Source: Malachius bipustulatus (Eukaryota > Arthropoda > Insecta > Coleoptera > Melyridae). Taken from it: DNA of 64,000 nt. The position numbers and the translations under genes are program-made. Location of the stretch: the NCBI GenBank assembly GCA_910589415.1, contig OU342630.1, forward strand, positions 7,874,001-7,938,000. Direction: 5' to 3'. The notes beneath the pieces were generated by a model, which was not told the DNA's origin, did no database searches, and worked only from the letters and a program-made list of their open reading frames with translations. This document shows, one piece after another, positions 12,719 through 24,145 of the stretch (positions are counted from its first letter, which is position 1; each line of letters begins with the position of its first letter).

Positions 12719-14528
12719 TACAATGAATAAAATGAATGAATGAATAAATAGAATGAATGAATAGCACAGCTGACATGCATCTCCAAAATGCTAATAGAAA
12801 AAAAAACTTAATTTAACAAGTTTGCAAAAAAAATCAAAAAATCAAAAAGTCAAAAAGTCTGAACAGCCGTCCTCATCACATCAGCAAGGCTATCCCCAAA
12901 CAAATCACAAAGCCCGGACAACTGGTTGAAGCAGACCGACACCACGTACACAGGTGACTTCAACAGCGCATTGGACTTTGCAGCTCTTAAGCAAGGGTGG
13001 AAACGTTCACATACAAAAATTCACAGCAAGAAGTTTTCGACGCTTTTCAAGCGAAATGAAGTCAAACTGATCCAATAACATACCATGATCGAAACCTCTG
13101 GCAGGATAACATATATTTGCCCTAAAATACAGCAACTTCAGAAACCTTCTCTGAATGCGTTCCAACTGATCGACATGACAACGATAATGGGGTGACCACA
13201 CAACACTACAATACTCCAGTTTAGATCTTACGTACGAGTAAAAAAGGACCTTTAGAGAAAAAGTATTATTGAAATCACTGCAACTCCTGTTCATGAAACC
13301 CAGCATTTTATTAGATGATTTGGTTATCTGAGAAATATGCTCAGCGAAAGAAAGAGTACTATCGAAAGTAACACCAATATCCCTTATGGAATTAGTACGA
13401 ATAAAAGTCAGAGAGTGAAAGGAATAATCAAATACATTGGGGTCATTTTCTTAGTATATGTAACTACTATAAATTTACTCATGTTCATTTGGAGACTATT
13501 GCTCACGCACCAATCCTTCAGCCTGTCAACAGAATCCTGCAAGCGCCGGGCATCGTCGTGACTGCCAATTACAGAAAATATCTTTAAATCATCTGCGTAA
13601 AGCAGCTTGTGAGAATTTATCACATTAGAAATATCATTGATGAACAACAAGAATAACAGCGGTCCCAGGTTAGAACCCTGGGGTACGCCAGATGTGGGAG
13701 AGAACGGCCGCGAACTATGACCACCGTACAACACATATTGTTGCCTGTCCAAAAGATAGGATTGGATGAAAGACAGTAAACGAGTGCAGAAGCCAAATTG
13801 CTCCAGTTTTACCAAAAGTATAGAGTGGTTTATGCGATCAAAGGCCTTCGAGAAGTCGGTGTACACCACGTCCACCTGCCCCTGATCATCCAGAGCATTC
13901 GCAACAAACTGCGTAAAACACATTAAATTTGTGACTGTCGAGCGTCTTTCAACAAATCCGTGCTGACATGGAGCTAAAGACTGCTTAATTGCAGGATAAA
14001 TACACGCGTACACCGACATCTCAAATATCTTTGCAAAATTATTTAAAATTGATATCGGCCTGTAATTAGATACAAGAGCAGGGTCGCCACTCTTTAGAAC
14101 TGGACATATTTTAGCTACCTTCCAATTACTCGGAAAAGACGAAGTACTCAGAGACAAATTGAACAATGTCAGCAAAGGTTCACGAAAAGCGGATCTGCAA
14201 TCCTTTACCAAAAACCCGGGAATCTGGTCAGCGCCAGCCGTTTTAACATCCCTCAATCCTCGCATGGCTCTATGGACTTGCTCAAACGACAACATAGGAA
14301 CCTGCACATGCAAAGAAGAACCCACAGAAGTCCGATGATGAACACCGCCGACATCCTCATCAGAAGACGAGTATACACTGTTGAAAGACGCAGAAAAGCT
14401 GTCAACTACATCACGAGGGTTCTCATGAGCCAACCCTTCAGGATCAAATCAGTTGACTATCCTTAGAATCCTAGATTTACTCCTTTTACTCTGAACGAAC
14501 TTCCAAAAACTCTTAGGCTCAGATTAAC
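12719..14528 (-). pseudogene. 5'-truncated jockey/CR1-type non-LTR retrotransposon
   Basis: A 341-codon minus-strand frame (14433 to 13408) holds most of a reverse transcriptase: fingers (KICPVLKSGDPALVSNYRPI), motif A (VDVVYTDFSKAFDRINH), motif B (SGVPQGSNLGPLLFLLFIND) and motif C (LLYADDLKIF). After a frameshift around 13400-13450 the thumb and C-terminus continue (SYVRSKLEYCSVVWSPHY at 13306-13007). The 3' end carries a GAATGAATAAAT-type microsatellite tail at 12719-12765. The 5' end is cut at about 14528, immediately beside a Penelope-like insertion. There is no endonuclease domain, so the copy is dead on arrival. Confidence 0.88.
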
Positions 14529-14544
14529 TCCATAATATATAATA

Positions 14545-15790
14545 TAATAATAGAAAATTGTTAAGGGCTATAGGCAAAAGTCTTTTCTTAAAGTGTGGTC
14601 TTTATTATAATATCAACGTTTCGACCGAACAATTTGGGTCATCTTCGGGATTCTAAAATGACAAAAAGGAAACAGTTAACGATATAGCAGCTACTTACTA
14701 AAGATAACTTACAATAATTTGACCAATTCAATAGGTCTGGAAACATTTGGTAATTAAAAGAATTAAAAAAATTTTTAATTTCTCGTCAACTATTTTCTTT
14801 GACAGATGTTTTGTCATTGAAAATTTATAATAATTATTACATAATAGTAGGTATTAAGACTAGGAACAATTGAAATAATATAAATATAATAATTACAGAA
14901 TTTTTGATTGATATTATTGTTTAAAAAATTGTAAATTGTAAATAAAAATAAGAATTAGCTAGGTAGTTAATTTTTGTTCATTGTTTTTTGAGAATTTTTG
15001 TTATGTATGTCTGTTAATTTTGTTGTCATATAATAATATGGAGTTGTAAATAATGTTAAGGTCGTTTATATCTGATTTGGTGTTAATGGAATTACTATTT
15101 TCATTTATATAACACATCTCAAGAAAAATTCTTTTTTGAAAATGTTTTTCTTCTGTGAGTACAGAAATGTCTTCAAAGTTGGCCTCGTGATTGTTTTCTC
15201 TTTGGTGTTTGGCTAAGCACAACGTTGTGGTCTTAATTTTGTATCACTCTTGTGTAATGATATTCGTTGTTTTAAATAGGTGGAACATTGTCCGATGTAA
15301 GTAAAAAGAAAAACATTTTCAAAAAAGAATTTTTCTTGAGATGTGTTATATAAATGAAGATAGTAATTCCATTAACACCAAATCAGATATAAACGACCTT
15401 AACATTATTTACAACTCCATATTATTATATGACAACAAAATTAACAGACATACATAACAAAAATTCTCAAAAAACAATGAACAAAAATTAACTACCTAGC
15501 TAATTTTTATTTTTATTTACAATTTACAATTTTTTAAACAATAATATCGAGAAATTACAATTTTTTTAATTCTTTTAATTACCAAATGTTTCCAGACCTA
15601 TTGAATTGGTCAAATTATTGTAAGTTATCTTTAGTAAGTAGCTGCTATATCGTTAACTGTTTCCTTTTTGTCATTTTAGAATCCCGAAGATGACCCAAAT
15701 TGTTCGGTCGAAACGTTGATATTATAATAAAGACCACACTTTAAGAAAAGACTTTTGTCTATAATAGCCCTTAACAATTTTCTATTAATA
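14545..15790. mobile_element. Head-to-head pair of Penelope-like element 3' ends
   Basis: The two halves are inverted copies of the same sequence. Each ends in a 3' region with GAAGATGACCCAAATTGTTC, then GGTCGAAACGTTGATATTAT and AATAAAGACC, the style of tail seen in Penelope-like retroelements. The minus copy runs from about 15300 down to 14545 and includes part of a GIY-YIG endonuclease. The plus copy runs from about 15310 to 15790 and is slightly shorter inside. A second, more deleted inverted pair lies at 26265-26725. Confidence 0.8.
15001..15300 (-). pseudogene. GIY-YIG endonuclease remnant of a Penelope-like element
   Basis: The minus strand from 15300 reads YIGQCSTYLKQRISLHKSD, then after a one-base shift TTLCLAKHQRENNHEANFED and KHFQKRIFLEMCYINE. 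This matches the C-terminal GIY-YIG nuclease of Penelope-like elements: the YIG motif, the following Arg in LKQRI, a conserved H in AKHQ, and the E of FLEMCYI. In intact elements this nuclease follows the reverse transcriptase and nicks target DNA. Here the reverse transcriptase and the GIY strand are absent and there is a frameshift. Confidence 0.75.
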
Positions 15791-15843
15791 TATTTATTTG
15801 GCAATTACTTCTATTATAATAATTATAATATAATATATCCATA

Positions 15844-17754
15844 TACATGGTGGGAAACTTTTGTACTACCCATCATTGGGATCTCGTAAGCGGTAAGAGA
15901 TACGCAGGGTCGGTTAAATTAGAGGAAAGTTGCACTATTTTCTGTTGAATATGATTCTGAAAAAAATTTAGGATATTTTCAGTCGTTGCTGAAATATCCT
16001 GAAAAAACTGAACTCTCGAGATTTTTTATTCTACCCATATCTTTTTTAGAATTGAAAATTATTAAATTATTTTTTGTAAGCTCGCATAAATCGCCAAGAG
16101 CTATGCATCTGACGTTTCAAAGATTTTCAAGACCGACTAGATTCCAGACTTTTCCTAGCCAACTTTTGTTTTTCTTATGGCCGCCATATTGTTTTCTTAT
16201 GTCGTTCAGTATAAAAAAAATCAAGGAAACCAATAATTAATAATAATCAAAAAGAAATTTCATAAATTTTATTGTTACTTTTCGAAAGAAAAAGGTAACT
16301 TTTTATACCGAATGTCATATAAAAATAAAAAGACAATAATGCAAGTAATATGACTTTATATTTACTCAATTGGATGAAGAAAATTTTTTAATTTTTTTTA
16401 ATATTGTTAATTTTTGGTTTTCCGGATTTTTTTTTTGGATTTTTTTTATACCGAAGGACATAAAAAATCAATATGGCGGCCGTAAGAAGAACAAATTCTG
16501 GGATCTAGACGGCTTTGGAAATTTTTGAAATGTTAGACGGGTAGCTCTTGATGACTTATGCAAGCCTACTAAAAAAAATTTAATAATTTTCAATAATATA
16601 TACAGGGTGTATTGTAACGTCCGCATAATATTAGCACCACGTGATTCTACATCAAAAACAGAACATAAAGTTTTAATACTGTTTAGCTCTTAGACCTCAA
16701 ATAACGAAGTTATCGACCATTGTAGTTTAAATTTGAAGTTTTTTAATACTCAAAAATATTGCTTAATATTATTTAAAAACTCTTAAGTAAGAAGTAAAAT
16801 AGCCAAATTATCCAAAATTTTAGATTTTTTTTTGTAAAAATGGTTTTAACTGACATTTCAAAACTAGGAATTATTTGATTTCCTGAGTTCCAATACTTCC
16901 AATCAATATTGCAACTGCGCGTTTTAATTGTTGAATAAAAAATTGAAAAAATAAAAAATCTTAAAAAAAATTGCAACATTGACACGTCGCAGCATGACAT
17001 TTGTCTTGTTGCACCTTTTTTCGATTACATAGCAACGGCACACTATACCAGTGAGGTGACTTCACGTCTAATAAGTTATCTTAATTTTATACCAGCGCCA
17101 GTGTTGCAAAATTTAAGAACGTTAAATTGTCCATATCTTAAAATCTGTGTACATCAAGAAAAAACTGTTGAGGACTTTTTTGTTCTGTTTTTGATGTAGA
17201 ATCGCGTGGTGCTAATATTATGCGGACGTTACAATACACCCTGTATATATTCGTTTGAAATTACAAATTGCAGTCTTACGATTAACATGTTGTTTAGTTT
17301 AATTAATTACATATGATTGGTTTCGTCGATCATGGGGAAAAGAACGATCTGTAGGATATTCTGATGTGATGTTGACATCATGGTGAAGCATTTGCTTTGA
17401 GAGATATAGTCTAGGGAAAACCCCATTAAAAAACCTAGACACACCATCCTGTTGAGATTGGTTTGAAGTATTCCAATCACTTTGCAGCATCCGTCTGAGG
17501 TTATCTGGCTGTTAATGTAGATTTTGTTTACAAGAGCTTCAAATAATAATGAAAAAGATGGATAAAATAAAAAATCTCGAGATTTCAGGTTTTTTCTAGG
17601 ATATTTCAGCAACGACTGAAAATATCCTTAATTTTTTTCAGAATCTTATTCAGCATAAAATAGTGTGCAATTATTCTCTAAGTTAACCAACCCTGTATCT
17701 CTTGCCGCTTACGAGATCCCAATGATGGGTGGTACAAAAATTTTCCACCCTGTA
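15844..17754. mobile_element. Palindromic G-family element, interrupted
   Basis: The left arm starts TACATGGTGGGAAACTTTTG and the right arm ends in the matching complement (TTTTCCACCCTGTA). Both arms contain CCATCATTGGGATCTCGTAA and the GATATTTTCAGTCGTTGCTG block. The centre is interrupted by another palindromic element (16601-17245) and by about 285 bp of unassigned sequence (17246-17530). It is non-coding, and partial copies of the family occur elsewhere in the window. Confidence 0.8.
16601..17245. mobile_element. TIR element nested in the G-family element
   Basis: TACAGGGTGTATTGTAACGT and the following ~45 bp at the left end are mirrored at the right end (ACGTTACAATACACCCTGTA). TA dinucleotides flank it, consistent with a TA target. 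At 645 bp with no coding capacity it is a MITE. The inserted position is inside the centre of the older 15844-17754 palindrome, so it is the younger element. Confidence 0.85.
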
Positions 17755-18496
17755 TAGAGTATGAAAAATCTGAGAGTTTCCAATAATGTACCTATTTTGT
17801 TAAATAGTTTTATAGCGTAGTATAATAATAGTAGGTAAGTACCGGGTGGGCATTTAAGAATGGACAGCGGCCATATCTTGGGAAATATTGATCCTACAGT
17901 TTCAAAATTAAAATTTTCAGACATAAGTGACTATGAGAAATGCAATGAAAATATTTTCAAGATGGTCGCACTTCCGAAAATACCGGAAGTTGACACCTGC
18001 TTCGTTATTTTAACGGGGACACCCTTTATATTATTGCATTTTAAAATTGCTTGGAAAAATCGAATACAGGTGGTTTTCATAATTGGAATTTAGGTTGAGT
18101 TATAAACAAGTGAAAATCCCAATTTTCAATTTTCAAAGCATCTCACATTGAAAACGGCTCAAGATATTTAAAAACGGCTTACATGTCCCTATCTTAACTT
18201 TTTACAAGGTATCCTATAATGAAGTTTAGATTTTTCTACAGGGTGATGAAAAATCTCTTAATTTTCATCACCCTGTATAAAAATTTTAACCATAAAAAAA
18301 TAATTTTTTTCCCCAAAAATGTTTTTAACGAGATAATACGCGTGTTCAAGTGTCGATTTAGAATGCAGGTTTTTATTGTATCTTTCTACAGAGTGGATCA
18401 ATAATTATTAATTTTTGTATACAGGTTTTCTATTTAACAACCCGTATTTATAAAAATTCTTGGTATAACCGCAGCACTCAGTGCCGTAGAATCCGG
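17755..18496. repeat. Decayed repeat fragments and a short hairpin
   Basis: This stretch has repeat-like pieces, for example ACCGGGTGGGCATTTAAG near 17845 and GGGGACACCC near 18015. It also has a compact hairpin at 18238-18281 in which CAGGGTGATGAAAA pairs with TTTTCATCACCCTG. A variant of the same hairpin is at 33684-33717. No gene is recognised. Confidence 0.5.
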
Positions 18497-18981
18497 GGTC
18501 ACAGAACACCTTTTTCTCTCGTAAAAAAAATCTGCACTTTTTTTCAATTTTTTATTGGTTCTGATGCCAGATTAAATTGCAATAAAAAAGTCATACTCAT
18601 AGAATTTCGATATGAAATTCAAATGAAGCGTTTTTAACTTTTTATTTTATTTTTATTTTTATGCTAAGATAAGAACCATAAATAAGTTTGCAGACAAAAC
18701 TAGAATATGAAGAAAATTTAGATAATTTTTTTCCGAAAATGTTTTTCAACCGAGATACAGAGTGTTTACGTGTCAAATCAGGTTTTTCAGCTCTCTCAAC
18801 TACAACAGATATCTCGGTTAAAAAACATTTTCGAAAAAAACTTACTTGAATTTTATTCTTCAAATCCTATCATAAGCCCTTTAAATGTATGATACTTATC
18901 TTAGACTATTGAATAAAAATAATATAAATAAAAGTTAAAAACGCTGCATTTGAATTTTTATAGAAAAAAGGTGTCCTATCG
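18497..18981. mobile_element. Imperfect palindromic MITE
   Basis: ATTCAAATGAAGCGTTTTTA near 18617 mirrors TAAAAACGCTGCATTTGAAT near 18935. The outer pair AGAACACCTTTTTCTC / GAAAAAAGGTGTCCT extends the arms. A smaller hairpin (CGAAAATGTTTTTCAACCGAG with its complement) sits in the centre. The ends are approximate and there is no coding capacity. Confidence 0.55.
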
Positions 18982-19261
18982 AGACTTTTAAGTTTCGAAA
19001 TGAAAAAAAAAAACAATCAAGGGGAATGATTCGAATCAAACTAAAAAATTAGGTTGTTCGTTCTTTTTATCTTAAAACCCTTATCTAAAAAAAAACTTAT
19101 CTGAATCGAAATGAACATCTTAAAATTTATCGTTCCCTACTTTAGAGATTTATGGTGGAAAACATACTGAAGTGTCAGTTCTGCTTGAGCCTGAATCATG
19201 AAAAGTGTTCTAATACTTTTTTTTGTATTTTTCAATTACTGTAGAAATTTAAAAAAAGATA

Positions 19262-19506
19262 TCTCGTTTGAAGGAAAAAGAAAGAATTGAAGTTTTGATT
19301 ATGGTTGGATTCGGAGGTCGATTAAGATCTGACGCTGAAGCTTCTGCTTTATTCAATCAAGAACATCCATTAGTAGGTACATCTGCAGTAGGTAGGATAG
19401 TTGTTCCAAAATTAACTGAAACTAGAAGCGTGAAAGACTTACCCCGGCAAGGTCGGCCTAAAATAAATTATAAATTATAAATTATTAAATTAAATTATTA
19501 CAATAA

Positions 19507-19538
<32 letters not shown>

Positions 19539-20043
19539 AATACCTGATGACAAAAAATTGTATTTGAAGTTGAAGATAGTCCATGCACACACTTCTGCAA
19601 GGCAGATAACTCTAAATAACTGTCGTTAAACTACTGAGAAAAGAAATATTCCATCCCTGCAAGCCTCAATTGATCCATGAATTAAATGAAGATGATCCTG
19701 AAGATGATCCCGTCGACTATAACAGTTCTGTGAAGAGTTCCAGTTGAGATGTGACGAAAATCCCAACTTTTTAACTAATATTTTCTCGGAAGAGGTGACT
19801 TTTTGTTTGAATGGGACAGTGAACCGCCATAAGTCCAGATACTGGTCACAGGAAGATCCTCACTGGACCCAAGAACCTCGCATACAGAGACAAGGAAAAA
19901 TAAACATGTGAGCTGCAATAATTGGAGACCGGCTTCTAGGGCCCTATTTTTTTAATGAAAATTTGACTACTGCGAGCGTTATTTACATTTTTTGCGGGAA
20001 GAACTCCTTCCATCCTTGGCACTATGCTTGTCCTAACGGTGAT
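19262..20043 (+). pseudogene. Mariner/IS630-like transposase, N-terminal two thirds
   Basis: The plus strand encodes the start of an arthropod transposase of the type with an N-terminal helix-turn-helix (DUF4817-like) and a DDE nuclease. Visible blocks are KEKERIEVLIMVGFGGRLRS, TRSVKDLPRQGRPK, HTSARQI, PQLIHELNEDDPE, TFCLNGTVNRHKSRYW and NLTTASVIYIF. Intact proteins cut and paste their element at TA sites. Here a TTA microsatellite (about 19480-19540), frameshifts and stops break it. The gene is then cut at about 20043 by the 3' tail of a non-LTR element and resumes at 23985. Confidence 0.82.
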
Positions 20044-20049
20044 AATAGC

Positions 20050-20084
<35 letters not shown>

Positions 20085-20187
20085 CATTTATTTCAACAGT
20101 AATTACATAAAAACTAAAGTTGAAAACACGTCCAAAATACAATCAAATAACCACAATAATCAACATTACAAACATTATAAAACAAAA

Positions 20188-23088
20188 TCAAAACTGGTTC
20201 GAACAATATTCATAAAATTCTTGCAATGTGTATGGTTCACATTGTATTAAAAAAGGTTTCAGAGAACTTTTAAAAGGTTTCACATCGGTTATGTCTTTGA
20301 AAACCCTCGGTAAAGAATTATAGATTTTTATACATGAATAAAATGCATTTTTCTCAACTAAAGTGAGTGAATGTATAGGATAGAGATATGCTCTCTCTCT
20401 GGTCCGGTAATTATGTGACTGTAAGTAGCTCTCAAAATATTCAGCATGCTTATAAACAAAAACTGCACATTCCAAGATATACAGCCCCACAAATGTCAGA
20501 ATATTATTATCCCGAAAAATGCCTCTACATGAGGACCGGTACGGCCTATGAAAGATAATCCGAATAACAATCTTTTGTAGTGTAAAAATTTTCTTATATT
20601 CTATGCTCTTTCCCCACAAAATCACTCCGTATCTGAGAAGTGATTCAAAGTTGCTATGATATAGTACCATCATAGTATCCGCTCCCAGAACGCGAGAGAC
20701 AATTCTAAGGCTGTAAATGGTAGAATTTAACCTCCCAGACAGTACTTCAATATGGCGGCACCAATTTAGATTTTTATCAACCTATATACCCAGAAACCTA
20801 CAGTCGTTGCTAATACGAAGAGAGAATTGATTTAAAACATCTATTTCATTTGGTGTCTCTATTGTTGATCGATTAGTTTTAAAGATAATACACTCAGTCT
20901 TCTGCCTATTGATTAGCAATCTGTTTTGACTTAACCAGTTCTCAAGGCTTTCAAAAGTCTGGTTTGCCAATGTTACAAACTCATTGACATTGTCGGCACT
21001 GAACAGGATATTCGTATCATCAGCATAATTAAAGAGTTTAAGTGTATCCCCTTGGAATCCCAATGGCATATCATTCATGTAAACAATAAATAAGAGCGGT
21101 CCCAGTATACTTCCCTGAGGGACTCCCACTTTCTGATCGACGGATCGTGATAGCCCTTCGTGACCATTTATCTCCACCTTTACTATATTTTTTCTTTCAG
21201 TTAGGTAGCTTTTTAACCACCTTAAGGGAGTACCACGCACTCCACAGCTATCCATTTTGTTAAGCAAGATTTCGTGATCAACACAATCAAAAGCTCTGGA
21301 AAGATCAAAGAAAAGAGCGCAGGGCAATTTTCTCCCCTCCAGAACCTCTACAATTTTCTGCACGAACTCAAAGCATAAAGTGGTGGTATTTTTATCCTTT
21401 ATGAAGCCATGTTGACATGCATTGAGAACATTGAATTTCTTTAAAAAATCTGTTAGCCTATCGCAATATGCCCGTTCAAATATTTTGCTAAAAGATGTCA
21501 GCAGGCTCACTGGACGATAGTTTCCCAAGTCAGTGGTATTACCCTTTTTGTGAACTGGTTTGATTATTGCTGTCTTGAGTTGATTTGGAAAGATTCCATA
21601 CTCAAAAGAATTATTTATTACAAAACATAGTGGTCGTGAAATCAGTTGTATTACCTCCTTGACTATAGTTGTTGGTACCTGATCATGACCACTTGATAAG
21701 ACATTCTTGAACCTCCCAACAATGCCTTCGATCTCAGCCTCAGTTACAGGCCTGAGAAATATTGAACGGTCACACTTGATCAAGTCACTCCGGGAGCGAA
21801 CATCATGCTGACAGTCATCGGTGCTCTTGTTTTCTTGGCATTTAGAAAAGTATTCACTAAATTCCTCAGCGAGTTTGCTGGGGTCCTTAGATGATAACAT
21901 ATTCTGTCTATTTTTGCTCATAGAGCTTATACTCTTGACTAAATTCCAAACTGCCTTGCTTTTATTGTCTGAATAGGTAACTTTATTATGATAAATTTCT
22001 CGCCTAATAACCTGAATTTCATTATTGTATCTTATTTTCAGTGCTTCGTAAGCTCTCTTATATGTAGGGTTATATTTGGCAACTAAGAAAGTTTTATCTA
22101 ACAGATCTTTGAGGAATAAAATCCGAGGATTTCTATACACCGAAAGACATGCACCCGTACGTCTACTAACGAATCGTTCCGGGAAACTGTTATTAAAATG
22201 GGATAAGAAAACCTTAGTAAAGCAGTCCCACTGTCTGTCTACGTCAAACTTCGGGATCTCTAGCAAGCAGTCCCAAGTCTCATTGCAAAGACATTCCCAA
22301 AACAACTTTCGATTATTATCGTTAAAGTGCCGCATCTTCCTCTTAGTACAGGTTTGACGTCCCTTCAAGCAAGCAGAAAAGAGAATGGCTCTGTGATCGG
22401 AGATGTGCAGTTCAAGTACTCTGGATGTAAAGTCATCAAAATTTGAGATCACATTGTCCAAGCAAGACTCCCCGCGAGTAGGTTGCCGTACTGAACAAGT
22501 CACCCCAAATCCCTCAATCAGAGAGAGAAAAATATCTCGATCCTTACTCTGTTTTAAAATATCAAAATTAAAATCTCCCGTTACGACATACAAAAAACCC
22601 GACATACAAAGTTTATCGAACAACATATAAAGCTGTTGGAAAAATAATCCTGCTGAGGCATTTGTAAGCGGTGACCTATACACAGACACCACAGTAATTT
22701 TGTAACCAGAGATCGTCACTTCCAATGCTGAGCACTCAAAAACGCCCTCGATGCTCAGTGCAGACAAGTCTACCCTGGACTCGCAAACGACATTCTCAGA
22801 GCAGTATAGTGCAGAGCCCCCATGTTGCAGTGGTTCACGACAGTACGCGGATACAAGACGAAAACCAGGAAGTTTATAAGCTGCAAGCTGATCGCGATCC
22901 TTCCAATGCTCAGTAACAGACACAATCTGACATTCATGTTGCAAGACACCAATCATCAGTCTGTCAAGGCTGTTGCCTATTGATTGTAAATTTTGATAAA
23001 GCAAATTTACCTTTATAGAATCTACTCCACTGCCTTTGCCTTTCCTATGTGGGATAAAAAATTGTTCAGTCGTGTTCCAGTGGGCCAC
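20188..23088 (-). pseudogene. ORF2: endonuclease and reverse transcriptase with one internal stop
   Basis: One continuous frame of 966 codons is interrupted only by a TAG at 20782-20784. The N-terminal third is an apurinic-like endonuclease (LLYQNLQSIGN, VSVTEHW, VVSVYRSP, VTGDFNFD, CLDNVISN, HISDHRAI). Next comes the reverse transcriptase: KPVHKKGNTTDLGNYRPVS, motif A LFFDLSRAFDCVDHE, motif B GVPQGSILGPLLFIVYMND, and motif C FNYADDTN, which carries the catalytic aspartates. The thumb and C-terminus continue past the stop. The enzyme nicks chromosomal DNA and copies element RNA there. ORF2 starts 67 bp inside ORF1 in another frame. All catalytic motifs are present, so the stop may be the only inactivating lesion, or a sequencing difference. 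Confidence 0.9.
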
Positions 23089-23873
23089 AAAGTAGGATTC
23101 TTCAAATTTTCAAGCTGCTCAGCAGGAACAGAAATTTTAAATGATGAATATTCATTCGGATATTTGGAATCCATTCTTGTACATCTGAAATTCTCGAATT
23201 TATTTTCCTGGAGATGCTTGCGCAAATCTTCCTCCTGTAGGCCAGGGTCCAACCTGTAGACATGAACATGGGCATACGGAATAACCCCTTTGATGGCGAG
23301 ATTACTAGCTGCTCCAACTACGGTATTTAGTTTTCTTCCATGCTTCCTAGTAACGACGGTTTTAAAGTTATCATTTTTTGATTTATCTTCTATGGGATTA
23401 GAATCATTGTTGATCCTGCGATTATTTACGTCGGCAATTCTTATTTTCCTTGTGAAATCTTTCGTTGGTGACGAATTAATAAATTGCGGTGAATTTATAT
23501 TTATTGTTTGTTTTTTCTCAGTCCGCCTGGTGCTATCTACAGCTGATATCAATATATTATCGGGTGATTCGCGCAAGGAAACATCGGTACCATTATTTGC
23601 AATAGAATTATTAAAAGGAAAATTATTGCATTTTATTTTAGGCACAGCAACCCTATTCAATAAATTGCCAGGGTTTTTATCCAGCAATCTAATTAGATCT
23701 ATGTTGGTGGTTTTCAAATTCACTACTTCAGTCTTCAATTCATCGATTTGCCGTCTAAGCGACTCGGTCTTGGAATCCAATAAATTATTAACTATTTCAG
23801 CAAATTCACTACTTTTCAAGAAATTTATTACTTGTTCACCAATGACACTAGTTGACCTAGTTTCTAGCCCCAT
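23022..23873 (-). CDS. ORF1 nucleic-acid-binding protein of the non-LTR element
   Basis: An intact 283-codon frame starts at the ATG complement at 23871-23873, just upstream of and overlapping ORF2. Residues about 10-65 are rich in heptad-spaced L/I/V (VNNLLDSKTESLRRQIDELK, then VVNLKTT), consistent with a short coiled coil for multimerisation. A basic, asparagine-rich linker follows. The C-terminal about 85 residues (VHVYRLDPGLQEEDLRKHLQ to LWPTGTRLNNFL) resemble the RNA-binding C-terminal domain common in arthropod ORF1 proteins. No CCHC zinc knuckle is visible. The expected role is to coat element RNA in the ribonucleoprotein. Function is inferred from position and weak similarity. Confidence 0.78.
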   Translation of the reverse strand: MGLETRSTSVIGEQVINFLKSSEFAEIVNNLLDSKTESLRRQIDELKTEVVNLKTTNIDLIRLLDKNPGNLLNRVAVPKIKCNNFPFNNSIANNGTDVSLRESPDNILISAVDSTRRTEKKQTININSPQFINSSPTKDFTRKIRIADVNNRRINNDSNPIEDKSKNDNFKTVVTRKHGRKLNTVVGAASNLAIKGVIPYAHVHVYRLDPGLQEEDLRKHLQENKFENFRCTRMDSKYPNEYSSFKISVPAEQLENLKNPTLWPTGTRLNNFLSHIGKAKAVE

Positions 23874-23984
23874 GGTAACGTAAGGATATGTTATATCGAA
23901 ATATTACTTACTTTGATTTACTTAAAAAGTGATCACACTCACACCAGCTAGGTATCCGCTCAAGCGAGCGGCCGAAGCACGAAT

Positions 23985-24145
23985 CTGTCAATATGCCCCA
24001 CGAAAGAATCTGGTTGGAGCCCTTCCTCATTTTGGTGGTAATGTTTTATGTTAATGTTTTTATGATAATGTTAAAAGATATTTAACAACGTACGAGTATT
24101 TCCTGGCAGGGGGATGGGGCGGCGAGGACCGATAGATAATGGCCT
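23985..24145 (+). pseudogene. Mariner-like transposase, middle segment
   Basis: Between the two insertions the transposase reappears. NMPHERIW is followed in shifted frames by GALPHFGGNV, KRYLTT and GRRGPI, which in related proteins lead into the catalytic-core block with WPxRSPDL. Small insertions break the frame: about 26 bp after GGNV, and a few bases near 24080 and 24136. The segment ends at the CCT that is duplicated on the far side of the 24146-29652 element. Confidence 0.75.

Larger units (their letters stand above)
20045..23985 (-). mobile_element. Nearly full-length two-ORF non-LTR retrotransposon (jockey/CR1 group)
   Basis: The minus strand carries a short 5' region (23985-23874), ORF1, an overlapping ORF2, and a 3' region with GAAATAAATGG followed by an (ATT)n tail at 20048-20082. 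It lies inside a mariner-like transposase gene: host coding sequence stops at about 20043 and resumes at about 23985 with little loss. The tail type, the ORF overlap and the absence of RNase H fit the jockey/CR1 group. Apart from one in-frame stop in ORF2 it looks close to intact, which suggests recent activity. A clean target duplication was not found. Confidence 0.88.

Noticed and set aside
17299..17612. Overlapping minus-strand frames near the nested palindrome
   Set aside because: I tried to read them as retroelement or protease fragments, but no motif held up. They are left as unassigned sequence.
19963..20250. 95-codon plus frame with a polyasparagine tract
   Set aside because: It joins the transposase remnant to the (AAT)n tail of the non-LTR element. 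The asparagine run is the microsatellite tail read in frame.
23290..23883. 197-codon plus-strand open frame
   Set aside because: It is exactly antisense to the intact ORF1 of the non-LTR element, and its hydrophobic composition is an artefact of the opposite strand.
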